DNA of 64,000 bases. Origin: Microbacterium proteolyticum. Lineage in GTDB: Bacteria > Actinomycetota > Actinomycetes > Actinomycetales > Microbacteriaceae. The stretch covers positions 2,976,001 through 3,040,000 of the forward strand of contig NZ_JAUSZZ010000001.1 in NCBI RefSeq assembly GCF_030818075.1, read 5' to 3'. A program made the position numbers and the translations under genes. The notes beneath the pieces were generated by a model. That model saw only the letters and a list, made by a program, of their open reading frames with translations, was not told the DNA's origin and did no database searches. This document shows positions 44,552 to 57,904 of this stretch, in pieces. Each line of letters starts with the position of its first letter. Within the stretch, counting starts at the first letter, position 1.

Positions 44552-45409
44552 ATGAGTCGATCCGACGATGCCCGCGCCGAGTTCGCGGGGTTCCTCCGCA
44601 GCCGTCGCGCGCGCCTGCGCCCCGCCGATGTCGGCCTCCCCGACGGTTCGCGCCGCCGGGTGGCGGGCCTCCGGCGCGAAGAGGTGGCACAGCTCGCCGG
44701 TGTCGGGCTCACCTGGTACACCTGGCTCGAGCAGGGGCGCCCGATCGCGGCATCCGCTCAGGTCGTCACGGCGATCTCGCGCGCGCTGCGCCTCAGTGAC
44801 GACGAGCGCGACCACCTGTTCGCCCTCGCCGACCTGCCCGTCCCCGATCGCGAGCCGCGCCTGTGCGTCAGCACGGCGCATCTTGACCTGCTCGAGAAAC
44901 TGCTCCCCTACCCGGCGGCGGTGCAGACCGCGCGGTTCGACATCCGCGCGTACAACCGCTCGTACCGCTACCTCTTCGACGACCTCGACGCGGTGCCCGT
45001 CGACGACCGCAACTGCGCGGTGCTGCTGTTCACCGACACCGCCTGGCAGCGCTCGCACGTCGACCTCGACCACGCCCAACGCCGCATCGCGGCACGCCTT
45101 CGCGCGGCCTATGGACGGCACCACGAGGAGCCGTCATGGCAGCGCTTCATCGCCGACCTCGAAACCCGCTCGCCCCGCTTCGCCGAGCTCTGGCGTCTCG
45201 GCGATGTCGGCGGCGAGCGCAACGCGGCGAAGCATCTCGTTCATGCCGGCGTGGGCGAACTCGACCTCGAGATGTCGAGCCTGTGGATCGACGACGGCCT
45301 CGGATCGCGCGTGGTGTGGTTCGCTCCGCGCGATGCCGAGACGGGCGCCCGTCTCGAGCGGCTGGCCGCCGAGCGTCCCACTGAGGCGCTGATCAGCGCG
45401 GTCGCGTGA
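44552..45409 (+). CDS. Helix-turn-helix transcriptional regulator with MmyB-like ligand domain
   Basis: 285 residues. The N-terminal XRE-type HTH (about 10-90) contains RRVAGLRREEVAQLAGVGLTWYTWLEQGRPIAASAQVV, the signature of the HTH_31/MmyB subfamily. The C-terminal PAS-like MLTR domain (about 100-280) has PYPAAVQTARFDIRAYNRSYRYLFDDLD and the ending WFAPRDAETGARLERLAA. Members often repress a neighbouring redox or efflux gene and bind a small lipophilic ligand. The start is the ATG after GAAGGGATGCC. The divergent MFS exporter and the palindrome between them suggest it controls that pump. Confidence 0.88.
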   Translation: MSRSDDARAEFAGFLRSRRARLRPADVGLPDGSRRRVAGLRREEVAQLAGVGLTWYTWLEQGRPIAASAQVVTAISRALRLSDDERDHLFALADLPVPDREPRLCVSTAHLDLLEKLLPYPAAVQTARFDIRAYNRSYRYLFDDLDAVPVDDRNCAVLLFTDTAWQRSHVDLDHAQRRIAARLRAAYGRHHEEPSWQRFIADLETRSPRFAELWRLGDVGGERNAAKHLVHAGVGELDLEMSSLWIDDGLGSRVVWFAPRDAETGARLERLAAERPTEALISAVA

Positions 45410-45436
45410 CCCTGCGCGCGCGGCCCGTCGGTCGGG

Positions 45437-46711
45437 TCACGACAGCGGTCTGAACTGCAACGACTCGGCGGTGGTATCGACACCCACCGTCGCGAACTCG
45501 CCGTACCCGTCGGCCGCCGAGCGTTCCAGCAGCGCCTTCATGTTCTTCGCCCGCTGCTCGACGCGCACGCGTGCGCCGTCGGCGACGAGGCCGCTCTTCA
45601 GCGCCAGGAGGTGCGCCAGGGGCACGTCGCGGTCGTGGACGAGCACCACGGAGCGCTCGCCCTCGGCGGCGCTGTCGGGCAGCAGGTCGACGATGCGCTC
45701 GAAGCCGATGGAGAACCCCACCGCGGGCACCTGCTGGCCGAGGAAGCGTCCGATCATGCCGTCGTACCGTCCCCCGCCGCCGAGCGAGTAGTCGACGCTC
45801 GGGTGGGCCAGCTCGAAGATCGTGCCTGTGTAGTACCCCATGCCCCGCACGAGGAAGGGGTCGAAGACCAGCGGCGCGTCGACGCCGCGGGCTGCAGCGA
45901 CGGTCTCGCCGAGGGCGACCAGGTGCCCGATGACCTCGTCGGGGATGCCGGAGGGCAGCGCCGCGCGGATGCCGGCGTCGTCGAAGCTCGGCATGGTCGC
46001 GGGCCGGTCGAGGTACGCCGCCAGCGCGTCGACGGCCCCCGCGTTCACCCCGCGCTCGCGGAGCTCTGCGACGACACCCGAGGCCCCGACCTTGTCGAGC
46101 TTGTCGATCGTGATGAGCACGCCCGGGCGCTCGTCGGGTGCGAAGCCGAAGACGTCGAGCATCGCGTCCAGCACGCGGCGGTCGTTCACACGGATCGAGC
46201 CGCCCTCGAGCCCCAGGGCGTCGAGCACGTCGAGACTCGCCGTCATGAGCTCCGCCTCGGCCCGCGCCGAGGCGTCTCCGATGATGTCGATGTCGCACTG
46301 CACGAACTGGCGATAGCGGCCCTTCTGCGGACGCTCGGCGCGCCAGACCGGGGCGATCTGGATGGCGCGGAACACCGTCGGCAGGCTCGCGCGGTGGGTG
46401 GCGTAGAACCTGGCCAGCGGAACCGTGAGGTCGTAGCGCAGCCCCAGGTCGGCGAGCGCCGCCTGGTCGTCGGCCGCGGCGCGGATGGCCTCGGCATCCA
46501 TCCCCCGCTTGAGGATGCTGAACGAGAGCTTCTCGTTATCGCCGCCCAGGCCCGCGTGGAGGCGGTCGTAGTCCTCCATGACGGGGGTCTCGATCTCGTC
46601 GAAGCCGTGCGCGCGGTAGCGCTCGCGGATGACGGCGAGTACGCGCTCGCGACGGGCCTTGTCGGCGGGGAGGAAGTCGCGCATGCCGCGCGGCGGGTTC
46701 ACGGATGCCAC
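45437..46711 (-). CDS. hisS: Histidine--tRNA ligase
   Basis: 424 residues, class II synthetase. Motif 1 lies around RYRAHGFDEIETPVMEDYDRL and motif 2 in FRAIQIAPVWRAERPQKGRYRQFVQCDIDIIGD. The His-specific GMGYYTGTIFELAHP and motif 3 VGFSIGFERIVDLL complete the catalytic domain. The C-terminal anticodon-binding domain (about 325-424) follows. The GTG start gives VASVNPPRGMRDFLPADKA. It converges on the HTH regulator with only 27 bp between stops and no clear terminator. Confidence 0.95.
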   Translation of the reverse strand: MASVNPPRGMRDFLPADKARRERVLAVIRERYRAHGFDEIETPVMEDYDRLHAGLGGDNEKLSFSILKRGMDAEAIRAAADDQAALADLGLRYDLTVPLARFYATHRASLPTVFRAIQIAPVWRAERPQKGRYRQFVQCDIDIIGDASARAEAELMTASLDVLDALGLEGGSIRVNDRRVLDAMLDVFGFAPDERPGVLITIDKLDKVGASGVVAELRERGVNAGAVDALAAYLDRPATMPSFDDAGIRAALPSGIPDEVIGHLVALGETVAAARGVDAPLVFDPFLVRGMGYYTGTIFELAHPSVDYSLGGGGRYDGMIGRFLGQQVPAVGFSIGFERIVDLLPDSAAEGERSVVLVHDRDVPLAHLLALKSGLVADGARVRVEQRAKNMKALLERSAADGYGEFATVGVDTTAESLQFRPLS

Positions 46712-46756
46712 GGATCCATTGTTCCAGCCTCGCGGCGGCGCTTCGCGCGCAGGACG

Positions 46757-46883
46757 GCCGGGGGCGGGGAGCCGGGGCCGGGGCCGGGGCCGGGACCGAG
46801 GAGCCGGGACCGGGCCGGGTGCCGCGCCCGAGCCCGGGCCGGGGCCGGGCCGGGGCCGGGCCGGGGCCGGGCCGGGCCGGGGG
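46757..46883. repeat. Low-complexity GCCGGG/GGGCCG tract
   Basis: More than 100 bp composed almost only of G and C in short GCCGGG and CGGGGC units, with two interruptions. It lies upstream of hisS. It is a likely place for sequencing or replication slippage. Confidence 0.8.
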
Positions 46884-46962
46884 CGAGATCACACGTTCCG
46901 CGCGAGATCACACGCCGTGGACGCACAGGGTCGTGTGACCTCGGGCCGATCGTGTGATCTCG
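46884..46962. repeat. Four-box palindromic element (CGAGATCACACG)
   Basis: CGAGATCACACG occurs at 46884-46895 and 46903-46914, and its reverse complement at 46951-46962, with a one-mismatch copy at 46932-46943. The result is a symmetrical 79-bp element between hisS and mazG. It could form nested hairpins or bind a protein as a dyad. Confidence 0.8.
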
Positions 46963-46981
46963 GCCCCGCCACGTCGCGGCC

Positions 46982-47632
46982 TCAGCCCGCGTCGCCTCCG
47001 CTCGCCTCGGCGGCGTGCACCTCGGCGCGCAGAGTGCGGAGGCGCTCGCGGAGGGCGCGGTCGGCGTCCCACCCGCGAGAACGACCGAGCTGCACGAGCG
47101 CCAGCAACGCGTCCCCGAGTTCGGCTTCGCTCTCGGGGTCAGCGAGGCGGTGCCCGGGCGCGTCGACCCGCACCTGCGCGGCCTTGCCGAGCAGCTTCTG
47201 CGCCAGGGCGAGCGAGGGCATGTGCTCACTGACGCCGTCGAGCACGCTCGTGCGCTCGCGCTTCTCGGCGGTCTTCGCGGCGTTCCAGTGCACGAGCACC
47301 TCCTCGGGCGTGGATGCCGTCTCCCCCGCGAACACATGCGGGTGCCGCCGCACCATCTTCTCGGTCAGGCCGCGAGCGACGTCGTCGATGTCGAAGGGGT
47401 CGTCGGGGTCGCCCGCCGCGATCTCGGCGTGGAACAGCACCTGCCACAGCAGGTCGCCGAGCTCCTCCTTGAGGTCGGCACGAGTGCCCGCCTCGACGGC
47501 GTCGATGACCTCGGCGCTCTCTTCGACGAGGTAGGGCACGAGGTCGCGATGGTCGATGCGCTGCGTCCACACGCAGCGCTCCCGCACGGCCCGCATCGTC
47601 TCGGCGGCCTCTCGCAGCGCGTCCTCGCTCAC
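46982..47632 (-). CDS. mazG: MazG nucleoside triphosphate pyrophosphohydrolase
   Basis: 216 residues with one MazG domain. YLVEESAEVIDAVEAG gives the first ExxE pair, and LKEELGDLLWQVLFHAEIA gives the second (ExxD), forming the Mg2+ site near residues 33-68. The C-terminal EAELGDALLALVQLGR resembles a partial second repeat. It removes aberrant or excess NTPs. The GTG start has GAGAGGAG eight nucleotides upstream, which fixes it; the upstream open frame has no support. The short distance from eno, ppc and hisS is typical of actinobacterial chromosomes. Confidence 0.9.
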   Translation of the reverse strand: MSEDALREAAETMRAVRERCVWTQRIDHRDLVPYLVEESAEVIDAVEAGTRADLKEELGDLLWQVLFHAEIAAGDPDDPFDIDDVARGLTEKMVRRHPHVFAGETASTPEEVLVHWNAAKTAEKRERTSVLDGVSEHMPSLALAQKLLGKAAQVRVDAPGHRLADPESEAELGDALLALVQLGRSRGWDADRALRERLRTLRAEVHAAEASGGDAG

Positions 47633-48045
47633 GGCGTCTCCTCTCGCGGGCGGTCGGCCCGGGCGGGCCGCGGTCCGCGCCGCTGTGCCGAGTATGCCTG
47701 GCCATGCCCTCCAGCCGGACGCGACGACGAAGATCCCGCGCGTGATGACCGGCGCGGGCCGCTGACACCCCGTCCGTCCGGCAGAACACCTGCGCGGTGT
47801 CGCGACGCAGCGACCGGATGACGGAGCACCCGCCGTCGCGTCGCGACCCAGCGGCCGAAGCCGGAACCCTTCCGCAACCCGCGTCCGACGCCCTCCGCCG
47901 ACACGACGCAGGACTTTTCCGCCCGCCGGGAGTCGGGCCAGCCCGATTTCGCGGCAGCTTGCCCGCGCGCCGGAGAAAGTCCCGCGAACGGTACCGGCGC
48001 AGAGCAACACACGTCACGCGTGATCTGCGCGCAATGCGACGCCGA
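47633..48045. other. Divergent intergenic region between mazG and ppc, no gene seen
   Basis: 413 bp. No protein-like ORF, tRNA or terminator was recognised. Several short GC-rich inverted repeats are present but none stands out. The ppc -10 box lies at its right end. Confidence 0.4.
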
Positions 48046-48051
48046 TAATCT
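48046..48051 (+). promoter_or_regulatory. -10 box of a probable leaderless promoter (ppc)
   Basis: TAATCT, seven nucleotides before the GTG at 48059. Confidence 0.5.
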
Positions 48052-48058
48052 TGGCCGT

Positions 48059-50732
48059 GTGCGTGAACTGACCCCGACCGAGGCCATCGACCTCGTGGGC
48101 CGCTTCGAAGCCGGCCAGGAGCTCCCCGAACAGATGCGTGCCGACGTGCGCCTGCTCGGGTCGCTGCTGGGCCGAGTTCTTCAAGAGAGCGGCTCACCCG
48201 GACTGTACGACGACGTCGAGCGGCTACGCGCGGCGACGATCCAGGCCTACACCGACGAGACGCCCGAGGCGTTCGAGAAGGCAGCGGCCATCGCCGACAG
48301 CTTCTCGATCGAGCGCGCCGACGAGGTGGCGCGCGCCTTCACGGCGTACTTCCACCTCGTCAACCTGGTCGAGGAGCACCAGCGTGTGCGCGTCCTGCGC
48401 GAGCGCGGCGACCGCCCGACGCGAAGCGGCATCCCCGACACCATCGCCACGGCGTTCGAGCGGCTGTCGAGCGAGGTCGGCGAAGAGACGGCGTTGGACC
48501 GTCTGCAGGCACTCCGCTTCCACCCGGTGTTCACCGCTCACCCCACCGAGGCCCGTCGGCGCGCGATCTCCACGAGCATCCGCCGTCTGTCCGAGCTCCT
48601 CGGCGAACGGGATGCCGCCGGCGAGAACGCCACCGAGACGCGCCGCACCGAGCGTCGCATGCTCGAAGAGATCGACACCCTGTGGCGCACCGCGCCGTTG
48701 CGCCGCGAGAAGCCGTCACCCGTCGACGAGGTGCGCTCCGTCATGGCGGTCTTCGACGAGACGCTCTACACCGCTGTCCCGCGCGTGTACCGCCGAATCG
48801 ACGACATCCTCCAGGGCGAACACGCAGGCTCCCGCGCGCCCATCGTGAAGCCTTTCGTTCGCGTGGGCTCGTGGGTGGGCGGCGACCGCGACGGGAACCC
48901 CTTCGTCACGGCATCCGTCACCCGCAAGGCGGCGGCGATCGCCAGCGAGCACGTGCTGCTGGGTCTGGAGCGCACGGCTCAGCGCGTCGGGCGTGGACTG
49001 ACGCTGGATGCCGAAACGACCCCGCCCAGCGACGCTCTGGTCGCGCTGTGGAACCGCCTGCGCGCCGCGGACGAAGACGCCGCGACGGAGATCGCCGCGC
49101 GTTCGCCCGAGGAACCGCACCGTCGAATCCTGCTCCTGCTGGCGCGCAAGATCGCCGCCACCCGCACGCGCAACGCCGACCTGGCCTATCGCGACCCGGA
49201 GCACCTCCTCGCCGACCTCCGCACCGTGCAGGACTCCCTCGTCGCTGCCGGCGCGGCGCGCCAGGCGTACGGTTCTCTGCAGCGGCTCGTGTGGCAGGTT
49301 GAGACCTACGGTTTCCACCTCACCGAACTCGAGGTCCGCCAGCACTCGGCCGTGCACCGAAAGGTGCTCGACGAACTGCGCGCCGGTGGGGAGCGCAGCG
49401 AGCTGACCGAAGAGGTGCTCGAGGTGTTCCGCTCGGTCGCCTCCGTGCAGCAGCGATTCGGCCCCCGGGCCGCCGGCCGTTACATCGTGTCGTTCACGCA
49501 GTCCGCTCAGGACCTCGCCAACGTGCACGAGCTCGCCGGCTATGCCATGGGCCCGGGCGAGGCTCTGCCGGTGCTCGACGTCATCCCGCTGTTCGAGACG
49601 TTCGCCGATCTGCAGGCCGCCCCCGGCATCCTCGCCGAGATCGTGTCGCACCCCTCGTTCGTCAGCCGACTGGATGCCACCGGCCGGCGCCTCGAGGTCA
49701 TGCTCGGGTACTCGGACTCGTCGAAGGACGTCGGTCCCGTCGCCGCCACCCTCGCGCTCTACGAGGCACAGGCGAAGATCTCGACGTGGGCCGAGACGGA
49801 GGGCATCGAGCTCACGCTGTTCCACGGCCGTGGCGGAGCGCTCGGCCGCGGCGGTGGACCCGCCAACTCGGCGGTCCTCGCACAGCCGCCGCACTCCGTG
49901 GACGGCCGATTCAAGCTCACCGAGCAGGGCGAGGTGATCTTCGCGCGGTACGGCGACCCCGACATCGCCATGCGTCACATCGATCAGGTCGCGGCCGCCG
50001 TGCTCACGGCGTCCTCCCCCTCGATCGAGCGACGCAATCGCGGGTGCCGCCGAGGCCTTCGCCGATGTCGCCCGCACGATGGACGCCGCCTCGCGCGAAC
50101 GGTTCTTCGCGTTGGTGAAGGCCCCCGGCTTCGCGCCGTGGTTCGCGACCGTGACCCCGATGGAAGAGCTCGGCCACCTCGCCCTGGGCTCCCGCCCCGC
50201 GCGCCGCGGCCTGTCGGTCGAGTCGCTCGAAGACCTCCGCGCGATCCCCTGGGTCTTCTCGTGGACCCAGGCGCGCATCAACCTCGCCGGGTGGTTCGGT
50301 CTCGGCACGGCCCTCGAGGCCGTCGGTGACGAGCAGCGGCTCCGCGATGCGTACGAGCAGTGGCCGCTGTTCCGCACCATGATCGACAACGTCGCCATGA
50401 GCCTGGCGAAGGCCGACGAGCGGATCGCCCGCCGCTACCTCGCACTCGGCGACCGCGACGACCTCGCGGGGCTGGTCATGGACGAGATGCTGCTCACCCG
50501 CTCCTGGGTGGAGCGGATCACCGGCGGAGACCTGCTGGGAAACAAGCCCGTGCTGCAGCGCGCCGTGAAGATGCGCAGCCCCTACGTCGATGCGCTCTCC
50601 CTGCTGCAGCTGCGGGCGCTGCGCGCCCTGCGGGATACGTCGACCGAGGCGGAGACCCCGGATGCCGAGCACCAGCGCCTCCTGCTGCTGTCGGTCAGCG
50701 GTGTGGCAGCGGGTCTGCAGAACACCGGCTGA
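48059..50732 (+). pseudogene. ppc: Phosphoenolpyruvate carboxylase, interrupted by a 1-nt insertion
   Basis: From GTG 48059 the frame encodes about 660 residues of PEPC, including FHPVFTAHPTEARRRAIS (catalytic His), GGDRDGNPFVT, GYSDSSKDVGPVAA and FHGRGGALGRGGGP. At about 50042-50044 (GGG) it shifts. The remaining roughly 225 residues, AEAFADVARTMDAASRERFF to the C-terminal LQNTG end, continue in another frame. Removing one G gives a normal 890-residue protein with the conserved C-terminal Gly. Both halves have perfect codon bias and no other lesion, so a base-calling error is the likeliest reading. The enzyme fixes bicarbonate on PEP to oxaloacetate. Confidence 0.9.
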
Positions 50733-50832
50733 GTCGGATCTCACCGTTCCGTCGCGCCGGCTCTCCGTACAGGGGGCCGGCGCGACGCGTTGAGGGCGCC
50801 GTATTCCGCTCCCCCGAACGCCCGCCTCGTCG

Positions 50833-51432
50833 TCAGTCGACCGGGCGGTCGTCGGCGTGGCGCGCGAGGCTCCGACCATAGCGCTCGGTGAGCTGGACCA
50901 TGAGATCGGGAGTCTCCCGATCGAGGCCGAAGACGTAGCCGGGGAAGTCGAGCTCCTTCTGCGCCGCCCAGATCTCTTCATGACGGTCGGGGGGCAGGAT
51001 CTGCAGCGGGTCACCCACGGCGACCCAGGCGATCGGCACAACAGTGTCGGCCGGAAGAACCGTGCGCAGATGAACGACGGCGTTGATGCGGACTTCGCTC
51101 CGGTCGCCGATCTCCGCACCGTTGAAGATCCTCGTCCCCGTGGCGAGGAAGACCTCGTCGCCGATATCGGCGCCCGCCACGCTCGCCATGGGCCCGATCA
51201 GGACATGGGCGCCGACGTGCACCGCATGCGTCGAACTCGCGCGCACGAGGGCGTTCTCCATGACGATCGTGTTCTCGCCGAGGACGATGCGGCTGCCTTC
51301 CGCGGTCAGGACGGCCCCGTGCAAGACCTGGCAGCCCGGGCCGATCGTCACGTCGCCGCTGATGACGGCCGTCGGCGCGATCACGGCGTCCGGGTGGACG
51401 CGGGGCTCCGCCCCGAGGTGGCTGAACTGCAT
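50833..51432 (-). CDS. Gamma-carbonic-anhydrase-like left-handed beta-helix protein
   Basis: 199 residues. Hexapeptide repeats (VIAPTAVISGDVTIGPGCQVLHGAVL onward) form a left-handed beta-helix over about residues 12-125. His residues in SSTHAVHVGAHVLIGP are candidates for the Zn/Fe ligands of the gamma class, and INAVVHLRT follows. A C-terminal helix (about 145-190) caps the trimer. Close relatives are acyltransferase-like proteins without proven activity, so carbonic anhydrase function is only likely. The start has AAGGATGC upstream. It converges on ppc. Confidence 0.82.
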   Translation of the reverse strand: MQFSHLGAEPRVHPDAVIAPTAVISGDVTIGPGCQVLHGAVLTAEGSRIVLGENTIVMENALVRASSTHAVHVGAHVLIGPMASVAGADIGDEVFLATGTRIFNGAEIGDRSEVRINAVVHLRTVLPADTVVPIAWVAVGDPLQILPPDRHEEIWAAQKELDFPGYVFGLDRETPDLMVQLTERYGRSLARHADDRPVD

Positions 51433-51521
51433 CGTGCATCCTTCCCGTCGGTCCGGTCAGCGTAGCGCCGGCTCCCGCACCCTGGCGACCGCGGGTCGTA
51501 TCGGTACGACGAGGCGTCGGC

Positions 51522-51613
51522 GCGCCCAGGTGAGGGCATGGGCGACGGCGCTGGTCATTCCGGGGCGCCCAGGTGAGGGCGTGGGCGACGGCGCTGGTCA
51601 TTCCGGGGCGCTC
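51522..51613. repeat. 43-bp tandem repeat, two copies plus
   Basis: GCGCCCAGGTGAGGGC(A/G)TGGGCGACGGCGCTGGTCATTCCGGG-type units begin at 51522 and 51565, with a third start at about 51608. It lies between the rRNA operon terminator and the gamma-CA-like gene. The gap 51433-51732 has no ORF of note. Confidence 0.8.
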
Positions 51614-51732
51614 AGCCGGGGTGCGCGCGGACGGCGCTCGGCGGGCCGAGGGAGTGCCCAGCTGGGGGCGCGTCCCGATGTCGCGTGCGCTCGGGTGTGG
51701 CGTGCGCCCCGGGAAAAGTGCCTGTAAATGCG

Positions 51733-51763
51733 AAATGGCCACCCAGCGTTGGGTGGCCATTTC
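51733..51763 (-). terminator. Terminator of the rRNA operon
   Basis: AAATGGCCACCCA and TGGGTGGCCATTT arms with loop GCGT, 11 bp beyond the 5S 3' end. Confidence 0.85.
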
Positions 51764-51773
51764 GGTAAAGGAA

Positions 51774-51892
51774 GTCCGGCGGTGTCCTACTCTCCCACAG
51801 GGTCCCCCCTGCAGTACCATCGGCGCTGAGAGGCTTAGCTTCCGGGTTCGGAATGTGACCGGGCGTTTCCCTCTCGCTATGGCCGCCGAAAC
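51774..51892 (-). rRNA. rrf: 5S ribosomal RNA
   Basis: The minus strand reads GTTTCGGCGGCCATAGCG at the 5' end, with the conserved GGGAAACGCCCGGTCACATT and CCGAACCCGGAAGCTAAGCC core. It ends GGACACCGCCGGAC, which pairs with the 5' end. The total is about 119 nt. Ends are estimated to within a few nucleotides. Confidence 0.95.
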
Positions 51893-51953
51893 ACTATTGA
51901 TGTGTTCGTAAACCAACAACGATATTCATTGTTGTGTTCTCGACCGTACATCG

Positions 51954-51978
51954 AGAACCACTCAGTGGACGCAAGCAC
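51954..51978 (-). other. 3' arm of the 23S precursor processing stem
   Basis: On the minus strand TGCTTGCGTCCACTGAGTGG followed by TTCTC, just after the 23S 3' end. It is complementary, with one internal bulge region, to the element 5' of 23S at 55190-55214. Together they form the expected RNase III stem around pre-23S rRNA. Confidence 0.65.
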
Positions 51979-51995
51979 CAAAAACGGTGTGTTAT

Positions 51996-55103
<3,108 letters not shown>

Positions 55104-55189
55104 AATCACATGAGTTGAATCGTCAAAAAATTGACTAATGATCTTTAAGATCATCTTCACCACACAACCCCAAAGAGTTGCATGGAAGA

Positions 55190-55214
55190 TGCTCGCGTCC
55201 ACTGTGTAGTTCTC
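55190..55214 (-). other. 5' arm of the 23S precursor processing stem
   Basis: On the minus strand GAGAACTACACAGTGGACGC followed by GAGCA, complementary to the post-23S element at 51954-51978. Confidence 0.65.
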
Positions 55215-55336
55215 AAAGTACGGGCGGAACCCACCCCAGCCACCGGAACACCGGCACCAGAACAGGCCCAAGAGGAACAAACACCAACCACCCCAGCCTT
55301 CCGACTAGCGCGATCAGCGCCCGGCCCCTCAGGACC

Positions 55337-55349
55337 CAACAGCGTGCAC
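55337..55349 (-). other. 3' arm of the 16S precursor processing stem
   Basis: GTGCACGCTGTTG on the minus strand, a perfect 13-nt complement of the leader element at 57226-57238. Confidence 0.65.
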
Positions 55350-55525
55350 GCCCCACCAGCGTGAGCCCCCACCGTTCCGACCACCGAAGTGATGTACTAA
55401 GCAGAAACCCCCACCAAAAAGGCCTCGTCAAATGTTCCACCCATGAGCTAACCAGCAGCACACATTCGGTGCTGACCTGGCGCCTGGACACCCACGATCC
55501 CGAAGAACCCCGAGTGCCAGATGCT

Positions 55526-57050
<1,525 letters not shown>

Positions 57051-57628
57051 AAAAGAAAAAAACCACAACCACCGGGAAAACGGCGACCGCAGCGAGTTCG
57101 AAACTGACCAAAGAGAAACATCATTACTGACGTATCCATCGCCAACCCCCGAAAGGATTGGTCTTTGATCCAAAGGAATTTCTCGCAATCCGAAGACCGA
57201 CGAGGAATAAATTGGCATTTGACAAGTGCACGCTGTTGAGTTCTCAAGGAACGGACGCACCCACAGAAACGATCTCTCGACCTACCCGTGAGGCAGTTCA
57301 CTTCTATTCGATCATTCGAACCTTGTGGTTCGCACCGTGGGACCTATCAAAAAGATCAGCGTCGTGCGGACCGGTCGAAGACCAGAACCACAACCTTACA
57401 CCATACGGTGGGGCTGTGGGCGGTTCACCGCTTGAGACGAGGCGGGGCCTTTCGGCCGCTTCGCTCTCCCCTGTGGGGCGAACAGATAGAACACTACGTG
57501 GGATCCACTGACGTGGCGAATCCCCGCCCTCCCGGGCGTGTCGCGCTCCCCCCACCCGCGGAAACTCGCGGAGGGATGGCGGAGGCCGGACGACGGATCC
57601 GTTCGGCGTCGTGGGCCTGGGCCCGGGC
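57051..57628 (-). promoter_or_regulatory. rRNA operon leader and promoter region
   Basis: 578 bp upstream of 16S without protein-like ORFs. The leader carries TTGAGAACTCAACAGCGTGCAC, whose CAACAGCGTGCAC (57226-57238) pairs with the spacer to enclose 16S. The preceding GAGAACTC is a boxA/antitermination-type element. Further upstream the minus strand has TATGGT and TAAGGT hexamers near 57390-57410 that could be -10 boxes, but no consensus -35 is convincing. The exact start sites cannot be fixed by eye. Confidence 0.55.
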
Positions 57629-57802
57629 TCAGGCCGTAAGTCGGAGCGCCGAGGTCAGGGCCTCGGCATCCGTGTGTCCACCGGTGAATTCGATCCCGCC
57701 GAAGAACATCGCACCGAGGACCAGCGCGAAGACGAACGCGATCGACAGGAAGAGCACGGCGACGCCGGCGAGGGTGATCAGGAGCGGAAGTCGGTTTGCC
57801 AT
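57629..57802 (-). CDS. 57-residue single-pass membrane protein
   Basis: MANRLPLLITLAGVAVLFLS begins one long hydrophobic helix (about 7-37), followed by a Gly-rich GGIEFTGGHTDAEALTSALR tail that looks extracytoplasmic. The ribosome binding site GGGGGAGGA, nine nucleotides before the ATG, is among the strongest in the window, which supports a real gene. No family is known. Between rpsA and the rRNA operon it has its own strand-consistent context, separated from rpsA by a terminator hairpin. Confidence 0.65.
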   Translation of the reverse strand: MANRLPLLITLAGVAVLFLSIAFVFALVLGAMFFGGIEFTGGHTDAEALTSALRLTA

Positions 57803-57855
57803 GACCCGATCCTCCCCCGCGGGCTCGGTCGCACGCCAGGGCTTGCGAAGAACGA

Positions 57856-57892
57856 CCGAAGGCCGGCTCCTCCGAGGAGGAACCGGCCTTCG
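57856..57892 (-). terminator. Terminator after rpsA
   Basis: CGAAGGCCGGCTCCTCC and GAGGAACCGGCCTTCG arms around a short loop, 12 bp beyond the rpsA stop codon. Confidence 0.8.
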
Positions 57893-57904
57893 GTGCGAGA
57901 CGGA

